Assembly (NCBI RefSeq): GCF_022179465.1 | Contig: NZ_BPQV01000002.1 | Coordinates: forward strand, 496,001 to 560,000 | Length of the DNA: 64,000 nt | Direction of reading: 5' to 3' | Origin: Methylobacterium organophilum | GTDB lineage: Bacteria; Pseudomonadota; Alphaproteobacteria; Rhizobiales; Beijerinckiaceae | Part shown: piece after piece, positions 27,346-37,379 of the stretch | Layout: each line of letters opens with the position of its first letter | Position numbering within the stretch: the stretch's first letter is position 1 | Program-made: the position numbers and the translations under genes | The notes under the pieces: model-generated | Seen by the model: the letters and a program-made list of their open reading frames with translations, nothing else | What the model was told of the DNA's origin: nothing | The model's database searches: none

Positions 27346-28413
27346 TCAGCCGTCGATGCGCGGGTCGAGGGAGCCGTTCGCGTAGCGCGCGGCCATCTGC
27401 GCGACCGAGATCGGGCGGATCTTCGCGCCGTTGCCGGCGGTGCCGAACTCCTCGAAGCGCTGCTTGCAGAGCTTGGTCATCGCCTCCATGGCGGGCTTCA
27501 GGTACTTGCGCGGGTCGAACTCGGCCGGGCTCTCGGTGAGGATCTTCCGGATCTGGCCGGTCATCGCCATGCGGTTGTCGGTGTCGATGTTGATCTTGCG
27601 CACGCCGTGCTTGATGCCGCGCTGGATCTCCTCGACCGGCACGCCCCAGGTCGGCTTCATGGCGCCGCCATACTGGTTGATGATGTCCTGCAGCTCCTGC
27701 GGCACGGAGGAGGAGCCGTGCATGACGAGGTGCGTGTTCGGCAGGCGGCGGTGGATCTCCTCGATCACGTTCATCGCGAGCACGGCGCCGTCGGGCTTCT
27801 TCGTGAACTTGTAGGCACCGTGGCTGGTGCCCATGGCGACGGCCAGCGCGTCGACCTTGGTCTCGCGCACGAACTTCACCGCCTCGTCCGGGTCGGTCAG
27901 GAGCTGGTCGTGGGAGAGCTCGCCCTCGGCGCCGTGGCCGTCCTCGGCCTCGCCGGTGCCGCTCTCCAGGGAGCCGAGCACGCCGAGCTCGCCCTCCACC
28001 GAGACGCCGGCCCAATGGGCCATCTTGGTGACGTTGCGGGTGATCTCGACATTGTAGGCGTAGTCGGCCGGGGTCTTGCCGTCGGCCTTGAGCGAGCCGT
28101 CCATCATCACGGAGGTGAAGCCGTACTGGATGGCGGTGGCGCAGGTGGCCTCGTTGTTCCCGTGGTCGAGGTGCATGCAGACCGGGATGTGCGGATAGAT
28201 CTCGACGAGGCCGTCGATCAGCTTGGCCAGCACCACGTCGTTGGCATAGGCGCGGGCGCCGCGGCTCGCCTGGAGGATCACCGGCGAATCGGTGGCGTCG
28301 GCCGCGGCCATGATGGCCAGGCCCTGCTCCATGTTGTTCAGGTTGAAGGCGGGCACGCCGTAGCCGTGCTCGGCGGCGTGGTCGAGGAGCTGCCGAAGGG
28401 TGATGCGTGCCAT
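27346..28413 (-). CDS. fba: Class II fructose-bisphosphate aldolase
   Basis: Zn-dependent aldolase of 355 aa. Metal and substrate residues occur in [48 protein letters not shown] and [11 protein letters not shown]. The start [24 protein letters not shown] matches the CbbA-type subgroup common in autotrophs and methylotrophs. It serves gluconeogenesis in a serine-cycle organism as well as glycolysis. It lies in a leftward gap-(unknown)-pgk-fba-thiE series. Confidence 0.97.
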   Translation of the reverse strand: MARITLRQLLDHAAEHGYGVPAFNLNNMEQGLAIMAAADATDSPVILQASRGARAYANDVVLAKLIDGLVEIYPHIPVCMHLDHGNNEATCATAIQYGFTSVMMDGSLKADGKTPADYAYNVEITRNVTKMAHWAGVSVEGELGVLGSLESGTGEAEDGHGAEGELSHDQLLTDPDEAVKFVRETKVDALAVAMGTSHGAYKFTKKPDGAVLAMNVIEEIHRRLPNTHLVMHGSSSVPQELQDIINQYGGAMKPTWGVPVEEIQRGIKHGVRKINIDTDNRMAMTGQIRKILTESPAEFDPRKYLKPAMEAMTKLCKQRFEEFGTAGNGAKIRPISVAQMAARYANGSLDPRIDG

Positions 28414-28533
28414 GTCTCGATGCCTCGTGCGGTCGGGCCTGCGCAAAGGCCCATGATAGATCACCTGGAGGTCCCGCTCTTCCCCCTCCGAAGGAGGAGG
28501 GCGGCGGGGAATTCGGTCGTCGTCGGAAGGGCG

Positions 28534-29736
28534 TCAGCCCTTGGCCCGTAGGGCCTCCACGCCCGGCAGCGCCTTGCCCTCCAGCCATTCGAGGAAGGCG
28601 CCGCCCGCGGTCGAGACGTAGGAGAAATCCTCGCCGACGCCGGCATGGTTGAGGGCGGCCACGGTGTCGCCGCCGCCGGCCACGGTCACGAGCTGGCCGG
28701 CCTTGGTGCGCCGGGCGGCGTGCTGGGCCACGGCCACGGTGCCGGTGTCGAAGGGCGTCAGCTCGAAGGCGCCGAGGGGGCCGTTCCAGACCAGCGTCGC
28801 GGCGCGGTCGATGGCGCCGTCGACGGTGGCGATGGAGGCGGCGCCGACATCGAGGATCATCGCGTCCTCCGGCACCGCGTCGACGCGCACCGTCTCGTTC
28901 TCGGCATTCGCCTTGAACTCGCGGGCGACGAGGGCGTCCGCCGGCAGGATGATCTCGCAGCCCTCGGCCTCGGCCTTTGCCAGGATGCGGCGGGCGGTGT
29001 CGGCGAGGTCCTTCTCGCAGAGGGACTTGCCCACCGCCTTGCCCTGCGCGTGCAGGAAGGTGTTGGCCATGCCGCCGCCGATCACCAGCATGTCGACCTT
29101 GGCGACGAGGTTCTCGAGGAGGTCGATCTTGGTCGAGACCTTGGCGCCGCCGACGATGGCGATGAGCGGGCGCTTGGGATCCTCGAGGCCCTGGGTGAGG
29201 GCGTCGAGCTCCGCCTGCATCAGCCGGCCGGCATAGGCCGGCAGCCGGTGGGCGAGGCCCTCGGTGGAGGCGTGGGCCCGGTGGGCGGCGGAGAAGGCCT
29301 CGTTGACGTAGAGGTCGCCGTTGGCGGCGAGCGCCCTGGTGAAGTCCGCGTCGTTCTTCTCCTCGCCCGCATGGTAGCGGGTGTTCTCGAGGAGGAGCAC
29401 GTCGCCGTCCTGCAGGGCCGCGACCGCCTGGGCCGCGGCCTCGCCGACGCAATCCTCGGCGAAGGCCACCGGGCGGCCGAGCTGCTCGGAGAGCGTCGGC
29501 AGGATCGGCTTCAGGCTCTCCTTGGGATCGGGCTTGCCCTTCGGACGGCCGAAATGCGCGAGCAGGACGACCTTGCCGCCCTTGTCCGCGATCTCCTTGA
29601 TGGTCGGCACCACCCGCGCGATGCGGGTGGCGTCGGTGACCCGGCCCCCCTCCATCGGCACGTTGAGGTCGACGCGCAGGAGGACGCGCTTGCCCTTGAG
29701 GGCGCCGGCATCGTCGAGGGTGCGGAAGGCGCTCAT
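28534..29736 (-). CDS. pgk: Phosphoglycerate kinase
   Basis: At 400 aa it is the monomeric two-domain kinase. [12 protein letters not shown] and [14 protein letters not shown] lie at the N-terminus, the hinge region is [15 protein letters not shown], and the nucleotide site reads [11 protein letters not shown] with [12 protein letters not shown] near the C-terminus. It is transcribed in the gap-pgk-fba direction. A small hairpin (cctcc/ggagg) lies between it and fba near 28485-28503. Confidence 0.97.
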   Translation of the reverse strand: MSAFRTLDDAGALKGKRVLLRVDLNVPMEGGRVTDATRIARVVPTIKEIADKGGKVVLLAHFGRPKGKPDPKESLKPILPTLSEQLGRPVAFAEDCVGEAAAQAVAALQDGDVLLLENTRYHAGEEKNDADFTRALAANGDLYVNEAFSAAHRAHASTEGLAHRLPAYAGRLMQAELDALTQGLEDPKRPLIAIVGGAKVSTKIDLLENLVAKVDMLVIGGGMANTFLHAQGKAVGKSLCEKDLADTARRILAKAEAEGCEIILPADALVAREFKANAENETVRVDAVPEDAMILDVGAASIATVDGAIDRAATLVWNGPLGAFELTPFDTGTVAVAQHAARRTKAGQLVTVAGGGDTVAALNHAGVGEDFSYVSTAGGAFLEWLEGKALPGVEALRAKG

Positions 29737-29779
29737 CCTGTCGTTCTGGTCCGGTTGTTCGAGGGCGTGGGGAAGGGAG

Positions 29780-30286
29780 TTATTGGGGGTTGGCCGGGGC
29801 GGTGGTCTGCCCCGCGGGGGCGCCCGCGCGCGGCGGCAGCAGATGGTCGAGGTTGAGCCGCTGCACGGCCACCATCAGCACCACGGTGAGCACGGAGGTG
29901 ATGATCGCGGTGAGCACCAGGGCGCCGGTGCCGGGCATGCGCCGCACCCGGTCGCTCATGCCGCGGAGCTCGCCGCGCAGGGAGGCGAGGTCCGACTGGC
30001 GCGCCGCCTCGTTCATGCGGGCGGCCGCCGCCTCGACCTTCTCCTCAACCCGGGAGAGCAGCGCCTCGGAGCGGGCGTATTTGTCCTCGATCCGGGCGGT
30101 CTTGTCCTCGATCCGGGCGAGCTGGTCGCCGTGGACGGAGGGCGGCGGGGGAAGCTCGGCCTTGCCCACGGCCGGGGTCCGGGGAGCCGGGGGCTGTGCC
30201 GGATTCGTGCTGGCGGGCGGGTGGGTCGGGGACGCGTCCGGGATGAAGGGGCCCCCGGCGGGCGCGTTCGGCGAGGTCTCGGTCAT
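29780..30286 (-). CDS. Membrane protein with coiled coil, unknown function
   Basis: At 168 aa the order is a Pro-rich cytoplasmic N-terminus (~45 aa), then a heptad-like coiled coil ([20 protein letters not shown] repeats the unit RIEDK), then one membrane span ([20 protein letters not shown]) and a short Pro/Ala tail. It sits between pgk and gap on the same strand. No family recognised; possibly a structural or tethering protein. Confidence 0.75.
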   Translation of the reverse strand: MTETSPNAPAGGPFIPDASPTHPPASTNPAQPPAPRTPAVGKAELPPPPSVHGDQLARIEDKTARIEDKYARSEALLSRVEEKVEAAAARMNEAARQSDLASLRGELRGMSDRVRRMPGTGALVLTAIITSVLTVVLMVAVQRLNLDHLLPPRAGAPAGQTTAPANPQ

Positions 30287-30403
30287 GTCGGCACACCACG
30301 CTTCCTGTCGGGAGGGGCGGCCCGTCCTGCGCGCCGCCCGTCCATGTCCAGAGGGCGCCGCGCGAGGCAGCGCGCGGGAGCCCGGCGGGCTCCCGCTTCC
30401 GGC

Positions 30404-31411
30404 TCAGATGAGCTTCGCCATGGCAACGGCGGTGTCGGCCATCCGGTTCGAGAAGCCCCACTCGTTGTCGTACCAAGACAGGATGCGCACGAAGGTGCCG
30501 TCCATGACCTTGGTCTGGTCGAGGTGGAAGGTGGAGGAGTGCGGGTCGTGGTTGAAGTCGATCGACACGTTCGGCTGGTCGGTCACGCCGAGCACGCCCT
30601 TGAGCGGCCCTGCGGCGGCGGCCTTGATCGCGTCGTTGACCTCTTGGACCGAGGTGGCGCGCTTGGCGGTGAAGACGAGGTCCACGGCCGAGACGTTCGG
30701 GGTCGGCACGCGGATCGAGGTGCCGTCGAGCTTGCCCTTCAGCTCCGGCAGCACCAGGCCGACGGCCTTGGCGGCGCCGGTGGAGGTCGGGATCATCGAC
30801 AGGGCCGCGGCGCGGGCCCGGTAGAGGTCCTTGTGCATCTGGTCCAGCGAGGGCTGGTCGTTGGTGTAGGAGTGGATCGTGGTCATGAAGCCGCGCTCGA
30901 TCCCGATCGCCTCGTTCAGCACCTTGGCGACGGGGGCGAGGCAGTTCGTGGTGCAGGAGGCGTTCGAGACGACGAGGTGCTCGGCCGAGAGCAGCTGGTG
31001 GTTCACGCCGTAGACCACGGTGAGGTCGGCGCCGTCGGCCGGGGCCGAGACGAGGACGCGCTTGGCGCCGGCGTCGAGATGGGCCTTGGCCTTCTCCTTG
31101 GCGGTGAAGATGCCGGTGCATTCCAGGGCGATGTCGACGCCGAGGTCGCGGTGGGGCAGCTCGGCCGGGTTGCGGATCGCGGTGACCTTGATGCGCTTGC
31201 CGTCGATGAGGATGCAGTCGCCGTCCACGGCGACCTGGCCCGGGTAGCGGCCGTGCACGGAATCGTAGCGCAGCAGGTGGGCGTTGGTCTCGACCGGGCC
31301 GAGATCGTTGATCGCCACGACCTCGATGTCGGTGCGGCCGGCCTCGTGGATGGCGCGCAGCACGTTGCGGCCGATGCGACCGAATCCGTTGATGGCAACC
31401 TTGACCGTCAC
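30404..31411 (-). CDS. gap: Glyceraldehyde-3-phosphate dehydrogenase
   Basis: At 335 aa the NAD-binding start is [19 protein letters not shown], the active cysteine lies in [17 protein letters not shown], and [10 protein letters not shown] and [12 protein letters not shown] complete the signature. The start is GTG at 31411, supported by AAGGAG just upstream; no ATG is closer to the conserved N-terminus. It is transcribed away from the DUF4164 gene across a 630-bp intergenic region. Confidence 0.97.
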   Translation of the reverse strand: MTVKVAINGFGRIGRNVLRAIHEAGRTDIEVVAINDLGPVETNAHLLRYDSVHGRYPGQVAVDGDCILIDGKRIKVTAIRNPAELPHRDLGVDIALECTGIFTAKEKAKAHLDAGAKRVLVSAPADGADLTVVYGVNHQLLSAEHLVVSNASCTTNCLAPVAKVLNEAIGIERGFMTTIHSYTNDQPSLDQMHKDLYRARAAALSMIPTSTGAAKAVGLVLPELKGKLDGTSIRVPTPNVSAVDLVFTAKRATSVQEVNDAIKAAAAGPLKGVLGVTDQPNVSIDFNHDPHSSTFHLDQTKVMDGTFVRILSWYDNEWGFSNRMADTAVAMAKLI

Positions 31412-31729
31412 GGCGTGACTCCTTCGTAGTGTGAGCGGGCGCGTCGCGCCGTTCGTCCTGATGTAGGGTTGCGGCCCGGGCGCCGCATCGGTGTCCGTCG
31501 GCTGCGGCGAAGCCGCATCGCCCCCGCTCCATGACCGGCGGGCTTGAACCGGAGATGAACCGCGGTCCCGTGCCCCGCGTCGGACGCCGCGCCACGCGCG
31601 GACCGGCGACCGGATCCTGCGTGCGAGGGGCTTCCTGGGGTCACGATCGTCATGCTCCGGCAGGCGTCCCGCCCGGCAAGCGGGGGCAGGCCGCGGCGGC
31701 ATCGGGCGGGCGCCGGCTGTCTAGCATGG

Positions 31730-31953
31730 GGAGGGGGGCTGTCAAAGGCGAAGCGGGGCAGCGATCGCCGGTTGTAACTGTTGTGGAGAACGCAGGCGCC
31801 GGCACGCGATGCCCGGGCGACACACGGACTTCGCCGTTCCGCGAGGATGAACTCCGCCCCTCCACCCGTTCACATCGTATCTCCGAGCCCCCCTCGGAGT
31901 GTTCGAGACGTGCACCTTCCCCCACCCGGCCTCCGCCGCGGTGGGGGTTTTTC
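31730..31953 (+). ncRNA. Candidate structured RNA upstream of the DUF4164 gene
   Basis: The 633-bp gap between gap and the DUF4164 gene has no credible gene. Within it, gaggggggct (31732-31741) is fully complementary to agcccccctc (31888-31897). Further pairing inside is possible: ggggc with gcccc, and an upper hairpin around 31799-31830. The block ends in a strong intrinsic terminator. A ~165-nt rod-like RNA of this size resembles 6S RNA in architecture, but I see no sequence signature that proves it. The long leader could equally be 5' UTR. Confidence 0.3.
31919..31953 (+). terminator. Intrinsic terminator before the DUF4164 gene
   Basis: cccccacc (31919-31926) pairs with ggtggggg (31940-31947), followed by TTTTTC. 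It reads rightward about 90 bp before the next start codon although no protein gene lies upstream in that direction, so it ends either a small RNA or an attenuated leader. Confidence 0.75.
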
Positions 31954-32044
31954 TTGCGGGCAGCGGCGCCCGCGCGGCGGCGATTTGCCGGACGGCGCTG
32001 GAATTTTCCCCGCCGCTGTCGGAAAACCCTTCCCCTACGGAGGG

Positions 32045-32323
32045 ATGATGCCGGCACTCGAGGAAGCTCTGTCGAAGCTCGACGCGGCGCTGACGCGGCT
32101 CGAAGCCGCCGTGGCGCGGCGCGTGGAGGCCGAGGAGAACCGGGCCGACCACGAGACCGAGCTCGCCCTGATGGAGGAGGACCGCGCCCGCCTCGCCGCC
32201 GAGCTCGACGCCGCGAGCGCGCGCCTCGCCCGGGTCACGGCGACCACCGGCGACGTCGCCCGCCGCCTGGACCGGGCGATCGGCACGGTCGAAGGCGTGC
32301 TGGGCGGCGAGGAGCCGCGCTAG
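32045..32323 (+). CDS. DUF4164 family coiled-coil protein
   Basis: A 92-aa, highly charged, fully helical protein (ALSKLDAALTRLEAAVARRV..., EEDRARLAAELDAASARLAR). It matches the small DUF4164 proteins that Rhizobiales encode beside zapA and gap. No zapA follows here. A second in-frame ATG at 32048 is equally possible; GGAGG lies directly upstream. Function unknown; its usual neighbourhood hints at the cell-division region. Confidence 0.8.
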   Translation: MMPALEEALSKLDAALTRLEAAVARRVEAEENRADHETELALMEEDRARLAAELDAASARLARVTATTGDVARRLDRAIGTVEGVLGGEEPR

Positions 32324-32347
32324 CGTGTCTCGCCCCGGGCGGCTTTC

Positions 32348-33499
32348 TCAGGAAAAGTGCTTCGAGAGCTTGAGGCCCTGGGCCTGGTAGTTCGAGCCGG
32401 CGCCGGCGCCGTAGAGGGTCTCCGGCAGGGCCGCCATCCGCTCGTAGACGAGGCGGCCGACGATCTGGCCGTCCTCGAGCAGGAAGGGCACGTCGCGGGA
32501 GCGCACCTCCAGCACCGCCCGGGCGCCGGTGCCCCCCGCCGCCTCGTGGCCGAAGCCGGGATCGAAGAAGCCCGCGTAATGCACGCGGAACTCGCCCACC
32601 AGCGGATCGAAGGGCACCATCTCGGCGGCGTGGTCCGGGGGCACCTGCACGGCTTCCTTGGAGGCCAGGATGTAGAACTGGCCGGGATCGAGGATCAGCG
32701 TGCCGCGCCCGTCGGCGGGCAGCGGCTCCCAGAAATCGGCGGTGGCGTGGTCGCGGGGGCGGTCCACGTCGATGAGGCCCGTGTGGCGCTTGCCGCGATA
32801 GCCGATCAGCCCGTCGAAGCCGGCGAGGTCCACCGAGACGGCGACGCCGCCCTGGAAGGAGGGCGCGGGCGCGCTCACCAGGGGCACGCGGGCATGGAGC
32901 GCGGAGAGCTCGGCATCGCTGAGCCGCGGGTCGCCCCGGCGGAAGCGGATCTGGGAGAGCCGGGAGCCGGTGCGCACCAGCACGGGGAAGGTGCGCGGCG
33001 AGATCTCGGCATAGAGCGGGCCGGCATAGCCCGGCTCGACCTGGTCGAAGGCCGCGGCCCGGTCGGCGATCACCCGGGTGAAGACGTCGATGCGGCCGGT
33101 GGAGCTCTTCGGGTTGGCGCTGGCGCTGAGGGCGGCGGGCAGCGCCAGGCTCTCCTGCAATTCGGCGATGTAGACGCAGCCCGTCTCCAGCACCGCGCCC
33201 TGGGTCAGGTCGATCGGATGGAGGGCCAGCGTCTCGACGCAGGCCGCGACGGTGCGGCTCCGGCCCGGCAGGAAGCTCGTGCGCACCCGGTAGGCCCGGG
33301 CGCCGAGGCGCAGGTCGAGACTCGCCGGCTGGATCTGGTCCGAGGCATAGGGGCTCGCCGGGCGGATCGCGCCCGCTTCGGTCAGGGCCGCGATGGCCTG
33401 GCCCGGCTGGATCCCGTCCCTGATCTCGGCTGCGCCCAAAGCCGGCCCCCGCATTTCCTCAAGCGATTCGGGCATCGGCGCCGCGGGGGCCGCCGTCAA
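32348..33499 (-). CDS. dcd: dCTP deaminase (double-domain form)
   Basis: 2'-deoxycytidine 5'-triphosphate deaminase supplies dUTP for dTMP synthesis. At 383 aa it is the long alphaproteobacterial form with two dUTPase-like barrels. The first contains [11 protein letters not shown] and [14 protein letters not shown] with [11 protein letters not shown]. The second contains [37 protein letters not shown] and [16 protein letters not shown]. Start overlaps the upstream membrane-protein stop by 4 bp. Confidence 0.92.
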   Translation of the reverse strand: MTAAPAAPMPESLEEMRGPALGAAEIRDGIQPGQAIAALTEAGAIRPASPYASDQIQPASLDLRLGARAYRVRTSFLPGRSRTVAACVETLALHPIDLTQGAVLETGCVYIAELQESLALPAALSASANPKSSTGRIDVFTRVIADRAAAFDQVEPGYAGPLYAEISPRTFPVLVRTGSRLSQIRFRRGDPRLSDAELSALHARVPLVSAPAPSFQGGVAVSVDLAGFDGLIGYRGKRHTGLIDVDRPRDHATADFWEPLPADGRGTLILDPGQFYILASKEAVQVPPDHAAEMVPFDPLVGEFRVHYAGFFDPGFGHEAAGGTGARAVLEVRSRDVPFLLEDGQIVGRLVYERMAALPETLYGAGAGSNYQAQGLKLSKHFS

Positions 33500-33978
33500 G
33501 GGTCGGCTGCCTGTTCCCTGAGGGAAAGCACGATGCGGGCGAGGGACAAGTGCGCGAAGGCGCTCATGGCGAGCAGCCCCGCGGCGAGCCCGAGGAGCAG
33601 GGCCAGCCGCTCGGGCCAGGCGGCGAGGCAGACGAGCAGGGCGAGGGCGCAGACCCCCGGCAGCCGGCCGGCGGCGAGCACCAGGGAGGGCAGCCCGCGC
33701 AGGGCCACGCGGAGCCCGACCCGCCGGGTGGCGGCGGCCATGGCGAGGCGGCCGGCCACCTCCAGCGCCAGGGCCGCGGCGAGCGTCGCGGCGGGGGCGG
33801 CGACCTGCGGATGGACCAGGGCGCTCAGGCCCGCGACGAGCAGCAGCGCCCCGGCTCCGAGGCCGAAGCGCAGGCGCCTCGTGCCGGCCGTCTCCCCCGC
33901 CTTCCCGGCAGCGGGATCAGCCGAGATCGACCCTACGCTCACGCAAACCCTGTCGTATTTCGCCGCGATTGACGCCAT
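33496..33978 (-). CDS. Small integral membrane protein of unknown function
   Basis: About 160 aa with four predicted membrane segments ([69 protein letters not shown]). The start is uncertain: ATG at 33978 or GTG at 33942, the latter having a slightly better ribosome site; further upstream ATGs run into the divergent apaG region. Its stop overlaps the dcd start (ATGA), so the two are probably cotranscribed. No family recognised. Confidence 0.65.
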   Translation of the reverse strand: MASIAAKYDRVCVSVGSISADPAAGKAGETAGTRRLRFGLGAGALLLVAGLSALVHPQVAAPAATLAAALALEVAGRLAMAAATRRVGLRVALRGLPSLVLAAGRLPGVCALALLVCLAAWPERLALLLGLAAGLLAMSAFAHLSLARIVLSLREQAADP

Positions 33979-34054
33979 CGGGGGCGGCACGTACCACGTC
34001 GCGTTGCGGATGTCGCTCGCGGCCCGCCACCGATCACGGAGACGCTTTCCCGCG

Positions 34055-34447
34055 ATGTACAAGGCCGAGACGCGCGGCATCACGGTGACCGTGGAGCCTC
34101 GTTTCGTGGAGGAGGAATCCTCCCCGGGCGAGAGCCGCTACTTCTTCGCCTACACGGTCGAGATCGTGAACAACGGGCCGGAGCAGGTGCAGTTGCGCTC
34201 CCGGCACTGGCGGATCATCGACGGCCGCGGCGCCTGTCAGGAGGTGCGCGGCGCCGGCGTCGTCGGCAAGCAGCCGGTGCTCGAGCCGGGCGAGTCCTTC
34301 AGCTACACCAGCGGCTGCCCTCTCACCACGCCCGACGGCCTGATGGCGGGCAGCTACACCATGGCGACGCCGGCCGGCGAGAGCTTCGAGGCGGAGATCC
34401 CGGCCTTCTCGCTCGACTCGCCGCATGTCCGCCGCAGCGTCCATTAG
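34055..34447 (+). CDS. apaG: ApaG family protein (Co2+/Mg2+ efflux protein ApaG)
   Basis: At 130 aa it has the complete ApaG fold: [70 protein letters not shown] and the [10 protein letters not shown] loop. It is a fibronectin-III-like beta sandwich; its biochemical role is not settled. The argE start lies inside its last codons or 5 bp after its stop. Confidence 0.93.
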   Translation: MYKAETRGITVTVEPRFVEEESSPGESRYFFAYTVEIVNNGPEQVQLRSRHWRIIDGRGACQEVRGAGVVGKQPVLEPGESFSYTSGCPLTTPDGLMAGSYTMATPAGESFEAEIPAFSLDSPHVRRSVH

Positions 34448-35618
34448 CGGGATGCGCGCGGGCGACCGCTACGCGCCGCTCGACCTGCTCGCCCGGCTCG
34501 TCGCCTTCGACACCGAGAGTTCGAAGTCGAACATCGCCCTGATCGACTTCGTCGCCGCCTATCTCGACGGCTGGGGCGTCTCCTATCTCCGCGTGCCGAA
34601 CGCGGCCGGCGACAAGCAGGCCCTGTTCGCCACCATCGGCCCGAACAGCGACGGCGGCGTCGTGCTCTCCGGCCATACCGATGTGGTGCCCGTCACCGGC
34701 CAGGCCTGGACGGGCGACCCCTTCACCCTCCGGGTCGAGGGCGGCAAGGCCTATGGCCGCGGCGCCGTCGACATGAAGGGCTTCGACGCCCTCGTCCTGG
34801 CTGCGGTGCCGGACATGCTCGCCGCCGATCTGGCGCGGCCGATCCACATCCTGCTCTCCTACGACGAGGAGACGACCTGCCTCGGCGTCGCCGACACCAT
34901 CGCCCGCTTCGGGGCCGACCTGCCGCGCCCCGGCGCGGTGATCGTCGGGGAGCCGACCGACATGGCGGTGGCGGATGCGCACAAGAGCATCGTCACCTAT
35001 CTCACCACCGTGCACGGGCACGAGGCGCATTCGGCCAAGCCCATGCTCGGGGCCAATGCGGTGATGGCCGCGGCCGAGCTCGTCTCTGAGCTCAACGCCA
35101 TCGCCGACGACATGATCGCCCGGGGCGACGCCTCCGGCCGCTTCGATCCGCCCGCCACCACGGTGCATGTCGGCACGATCCAGGGCGGCACCGCCCGCAA
35201 CATCCTGCCCAAGCTCTGCGCCTTCCATTGGGAGTTCCGCGGCCTGCCCGACCTCGACATGGCCGAGATCCCCGCGCGCTTCGCGAAAGCCTGCGCCCGC
35301 GTCACCGCCGAGCGGCTCAACCGCTACGGCGATTACGGGCGCATCGAGACGGTGGAGGAGGTGGCGGTGCCGGGCCTCGCGCCCGATCCCGGCTCGGAGG
35401 CCGAGCGTCTGGCCCTGCGGCTGGCGGAGAAGAACGCGACGATCAGCGTGCCCTACGCCACAGAAGCCGGCCGCTTCCAGCGGGCCGGCCTGCCGACCGT
35501 GGTCTGCGGCCCCGGCTCCATCGACCAGGCCCACCAGCCCGACGAGTTCATCACCCTGGAGGCCTTCGCCAAGGGCGAGGCCTTCCTGCGCCGGCTGATC
35601 CGGGACTGCGCGGGCTGA
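34425..35618 (+). CDS. argE: Acetylornithine deacetylase
   Basis: M20 zinc peptidase-family enzyme releasing ornithine from N-acetylornithine in arginine synthesis. At 397 aa, metal ligands appear in [31 protein letters not shown] and GEPTDM, with the C-terminal His in [12 protein letters not shown]. The dimerisation domain occupies about residues 180-290. Start uncertain: ATG at 34425 overlaps apaG by 23 bp, while ATG at 34452 ([13 protein letters not shown]) avoids overlap and better matches the family N-terminus. Confidence 0.93.
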   Translation: MSAAASISGMRAGDRYAPLDLLARLVAFDTESSKSNIALIDFVAAYLDGWGVSYLRVPNAAGDKQALFATIGPNSDGGVVLSGHTDVVPVTGQAWTGDPFTLRVEGGKAYGRGAVDMKGFDALVLAAVPDMLAADLARPIHILLSYDEETTCLGVADTIARFGADLPRPGAVIVGEPTDMAVADAHKSIVTYLTTVHGHEAHSAKPMLGANAVMAAAELVSELNAIADDMIARGDASGRFDPPATTVHVGTIQGGTARNILPKLCAFHWEFRGLPDLDMAEIPARFAKACARVTAERLNRYGDYGRIETVEEVAVPGLAPDPGSEAERLALRLAEKNATISVPYATEAGRFQRAGLPTVVCGPGSIDQAHQPDEFITLEAFAKGEAFLRRLIRDCAG

Positions 35619-35712
35619 GCCCCGCGCGCCGTTCTCTACCTTAAATGAGGTATTCGCCGCCGCGTGCGGCGCCGCATCCTCCATGGACCCGACCCGCAAC
35701 GGAGGCGTTCCC

Positions 35713-35937
35713 ATGACCAGGTTGCGCTGCTTCGACATCGTCGTCTGTGTTGCCGCTTTGGCATCCACGAGCACGTCCGTGATGGCGACGCCGTCACGGC
35801 ATCACAGCCGCCCGGCTTACGTGTCGCTCGAGGCGAACCGGGCGGCCCCCACCGCCGTCCCGGCCCCCGGGAGCGGCAATCCGAACGCGGATTCGGCCAT
35901 GCGATGGCAGGATTCCCTCCATGGCGAGATGAACTGA
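35713..35937 (+). CDS. Small exported protein of unknown function, 74 aa
   Basis: The start at 35713 has AACGGAGG upstream and opens a signal peptide (MTRLRCFDIVVCVAALAST... cleaved near SVMA-TPS). The mature part is about 50 residues, Pro/Asn-rich, with no Cys. Ten more in-frame residues upstream would spoil the signal peptide. No family recognised. It lies just before the AT-rich segment. Confidence 0.6.
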   Translation: MTRLRCFDIVVCVAALASTSTSVMATPSRHHSRPAYVSLEANRAAPTAVPAPGSGNPNADSAMRWQDSLHGEMN

Positions 35938-35984
35938 TCGGACCCGCCTCGGCCGCCGCAGATCCAGGCCGGCGGCCGAACCGG

Positions 35985-36135
35985 ATCCGAAAAGATCTTT
36001 TGATACGATCCGAGTGTCAAAATCTGTGTTTCGATCGAGAATTTTGCTCGGAAGCGATTTGTGTAAGACACAATATTTCAGCAAATGTTAATTGTGTTCA
36101 AAATCAACATCACGAATAAATGATCGATTGTGATT
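35985..36135. promoter_or_regulatory. AT-rich control region upstream of a LuxR-type regulator
   Basis: About 150 bp with strikingly low GC compared with everything around. It contains the perfect palindrome AAAAGATCTTTT (35990-36001), the inverted repeat TTGTGT-AAG-ACACAA (36059-36073) and further TTGTG-type motifs (aatctgtgttt, taattgtgttc, gattgtgattt). No gene is convincing here. It probably holds promoter and binding sites for the gene at 36206, and its composition suggests acquisition from elsewhere. Confidence 0.55.
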
Positions 36136-36205
36136 TGCGGCCCCTGTTCATTGCTGGATTATAGCCGGCGAAGGATCCTCCGGGATCTTCGGGGCGAAGC
36201 CTGCG

Positions 36206-37015
36206 ATGGCCGCTGCCGAAGGTTCGCCCCTCATCGGGGCCAGTCACGCGGCGACGCTCGGTCCCGCCGCCTGGACGGGGGTGCTGGCGACGCTCGGCAC
36301 CGGTTTCGACGCCCGCGGCCCTTTCCTGAGGCCGCGGGAGCCGGTCCGGGTGCCGGCGGCTTTGTGCTCCTCCTCCCTCGACGCGATCGCCTTCGGGGCG
36401 ATCTTCCTCGACGGTTCGGCCCGGGTCGTGCACGTCACGCGGGCGGCTGCCGATCTGATCAAGGGATGCCTGCGGATCGACCGGAGCGGCTGCCTGCACA
36501 GCCTCGGGCGGACGGAGCGGCCGCGCTTCGACCGTCTCCTGGGCGCCGCCACGGGGGGCATCGGCCCGCCCGGCGAGGCGGCCATGCTGCTCAAGGGCGA
36601 CGGGACGCGCCGGCCGATTCATGTCGAGCTGATCCCGCAGAGAGGGCCGGACGCGGCCCCGGCGAGCCCCCTCCCTGCGGAGGGCGGCGCCATCCTGCTG
36701 CTCAGGGATATCTTCGCCCCCGCGATCCGGCCGATCGCGGGCCTGCTGCAGCAACTCGGCCTGCCCCCCTGCGAGGCCGGCACGGCGACGCTGATCGGGC
36801 GCGGCGCCTCCCCGCGGGAGGCCGCCCGCGCCCTCCTCGTGTCGGAGGCCACGATCCGGGTGCATCTGCGCGCCTGCTTCGCCAAGCTCGGCCTCGACCG
36901 GCAGAGCGAGCTCGCGGTCCTCGTGACGCGGCTGGATTGCGCCGGGGCTCAGGCCGAGGCCGCCGGCCCCTCCGACGGCACCGCGTCGGCGCCCTCGTCC
37001 CCCTGGGATGCGTAG
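36206..37015 (+). CDS. LuxR-type HTH transcriptional regulator with PAS-like domain
   Basis: At 269 aa the middle part (SSSLDAIAFGAIFLDGSARVVHVTRAAADLI) looks like a PAS-type sensor found in HTH proteins of Methylobacterium. The C-terminal ~60 residues carry a LuxR/GerE HTH (IGRGASPREAARALLVSEATIRVHLRACFAKLGL). The recognition helix starts at SEATIRVHL. The signal is unknown. It is preceded by an AT-rich region, and its 3' end overlaps the convergent ArsR gene by 67 bp. Confidence 0.75.
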   Translation: MAAAEGSPLIGASHAATLGPAAWTGVLATLGTGFDARGPFLRPREPVRVPAALCSSSLDAIAFGAIFLDGSARVVHVTRAAADLIKGCLRIDRSGCLHSLGRTERPRFDRLLGAATGGIGPPGEAAMLLKGDGTRRPIHVELIPQRGPDAAPASPLPAEGGAILLLRDIFAPAIRPIAGLLQQLGLPPCEAGTATLIGRGASPREAARALLVSEATIRVHLRACFAKLGLDRQSELAVLVTRLDCAGAQAEAAGPSDGTASAPSSPWDA

Positions 37016-37323
37016 GCGTTCATGATCGCCGACAGCAGGCCCGGAAAGCGGGCCTCCACCTCGGCGCAGCGCGAATGGTTGCGCATCTCCACGCCGTGGC
37101 GCTCGCAGCGGATCAGGCCGGCCTCGCGCAAAACCTTGACGTGGCTGGACAGGGAGGATTTCGGGATGACCCGGTCCCCCACCGCCGAGAGGGTCGAGCA
37201 GGCCTCCACGCAGCCCGCCCGCGCGATCCGGGCGAAGATCGCCGCGCGGCAGGGATCGGACAGCGCGTGGAGGATCGCGCCCGGCCGGACATCCTCGATC
37301 GCGGGGTGGAACAGGGGCCTCAT
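36949..37323 (-). CDS. ArsR-family transcriptional regulator
   Basis: A 124-aa winged-helix repressor: ILHALSDPCRAAIFARIARAG at the start, then the HTH (IPKSSLSSHVKVLREAGLIRCERHG). Three cysteines (DPCRA, AGCVEACS) plus a later one (IRCER) could sense metal or redox, but the classical CxC metal motif is absent. It is divergent from the SDR gene, with a shared palindromic operator at 37359-37379. ATG at 37323 chosen because the family N-terminus follows directly. Confidence 0.85.
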   Translation of the reverse strand: MRPLFHPAIEDVRPGAILHALSDPCRAAIFARIARAGCVEACSTLSAVGDRVIPKSSLSSHVKVLREAGLIRCERHGVEMRNHSRCAEVEARFPGLLSAIMNAYASQGDEGADAVPSEGPAASA

Positions 37324-37358
37324 GATTGATCCATATGGGGGCTTGAACCGCGTCCCGT

Positions 37359-37379
37359 TAGTTCCGAAATTCCGAACTA
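37359..37379. promoter_or_regulatory. Palindromic operator between the ArsR and SDR genes
   Basis: TAGTTCCGAAATTCCGAACTA is a 21-bp palindrome with a single mismatched pair. Outside it, GTCCC (37352-37356) and GGGAC (37381-37385) extend the symmetry with a one-base offset. It lies 35 bp from the ArsR start and about 50 bp from the SDR start, ideal for autoregulation and control of both genes. Confidence 0.7.

Noticed and set aside
28480-28510. Terminator of pgk at the small cctcc/ggagg hairpin
   Set aside because: The stem is short and no T-tract follows on the minus strand; it may be a REP-like repeat, so it is not listed as a terminator.
27149-29452. Very long reading frame over fba and pgk
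   Set aside because: It is an antisense/out-of-frame artefact of high GC; the encoded sequence is low-complexity Arg/Pro/Gly, while the fba and pgk frames are fully conserved.
31412-31730. Additional genes between gap and the structured RNA
   Set aside because: Frames here are Arg/Pro/Gly-rich with no conserved motif or ribosome site; treated as a non-coding leader of gap.
35794-36084. Leftward small reading frame across the AT-rich region
   Set aside because: It has no ribosome site, odd composition and covers the end of the small exported-protein gene on the other strand.
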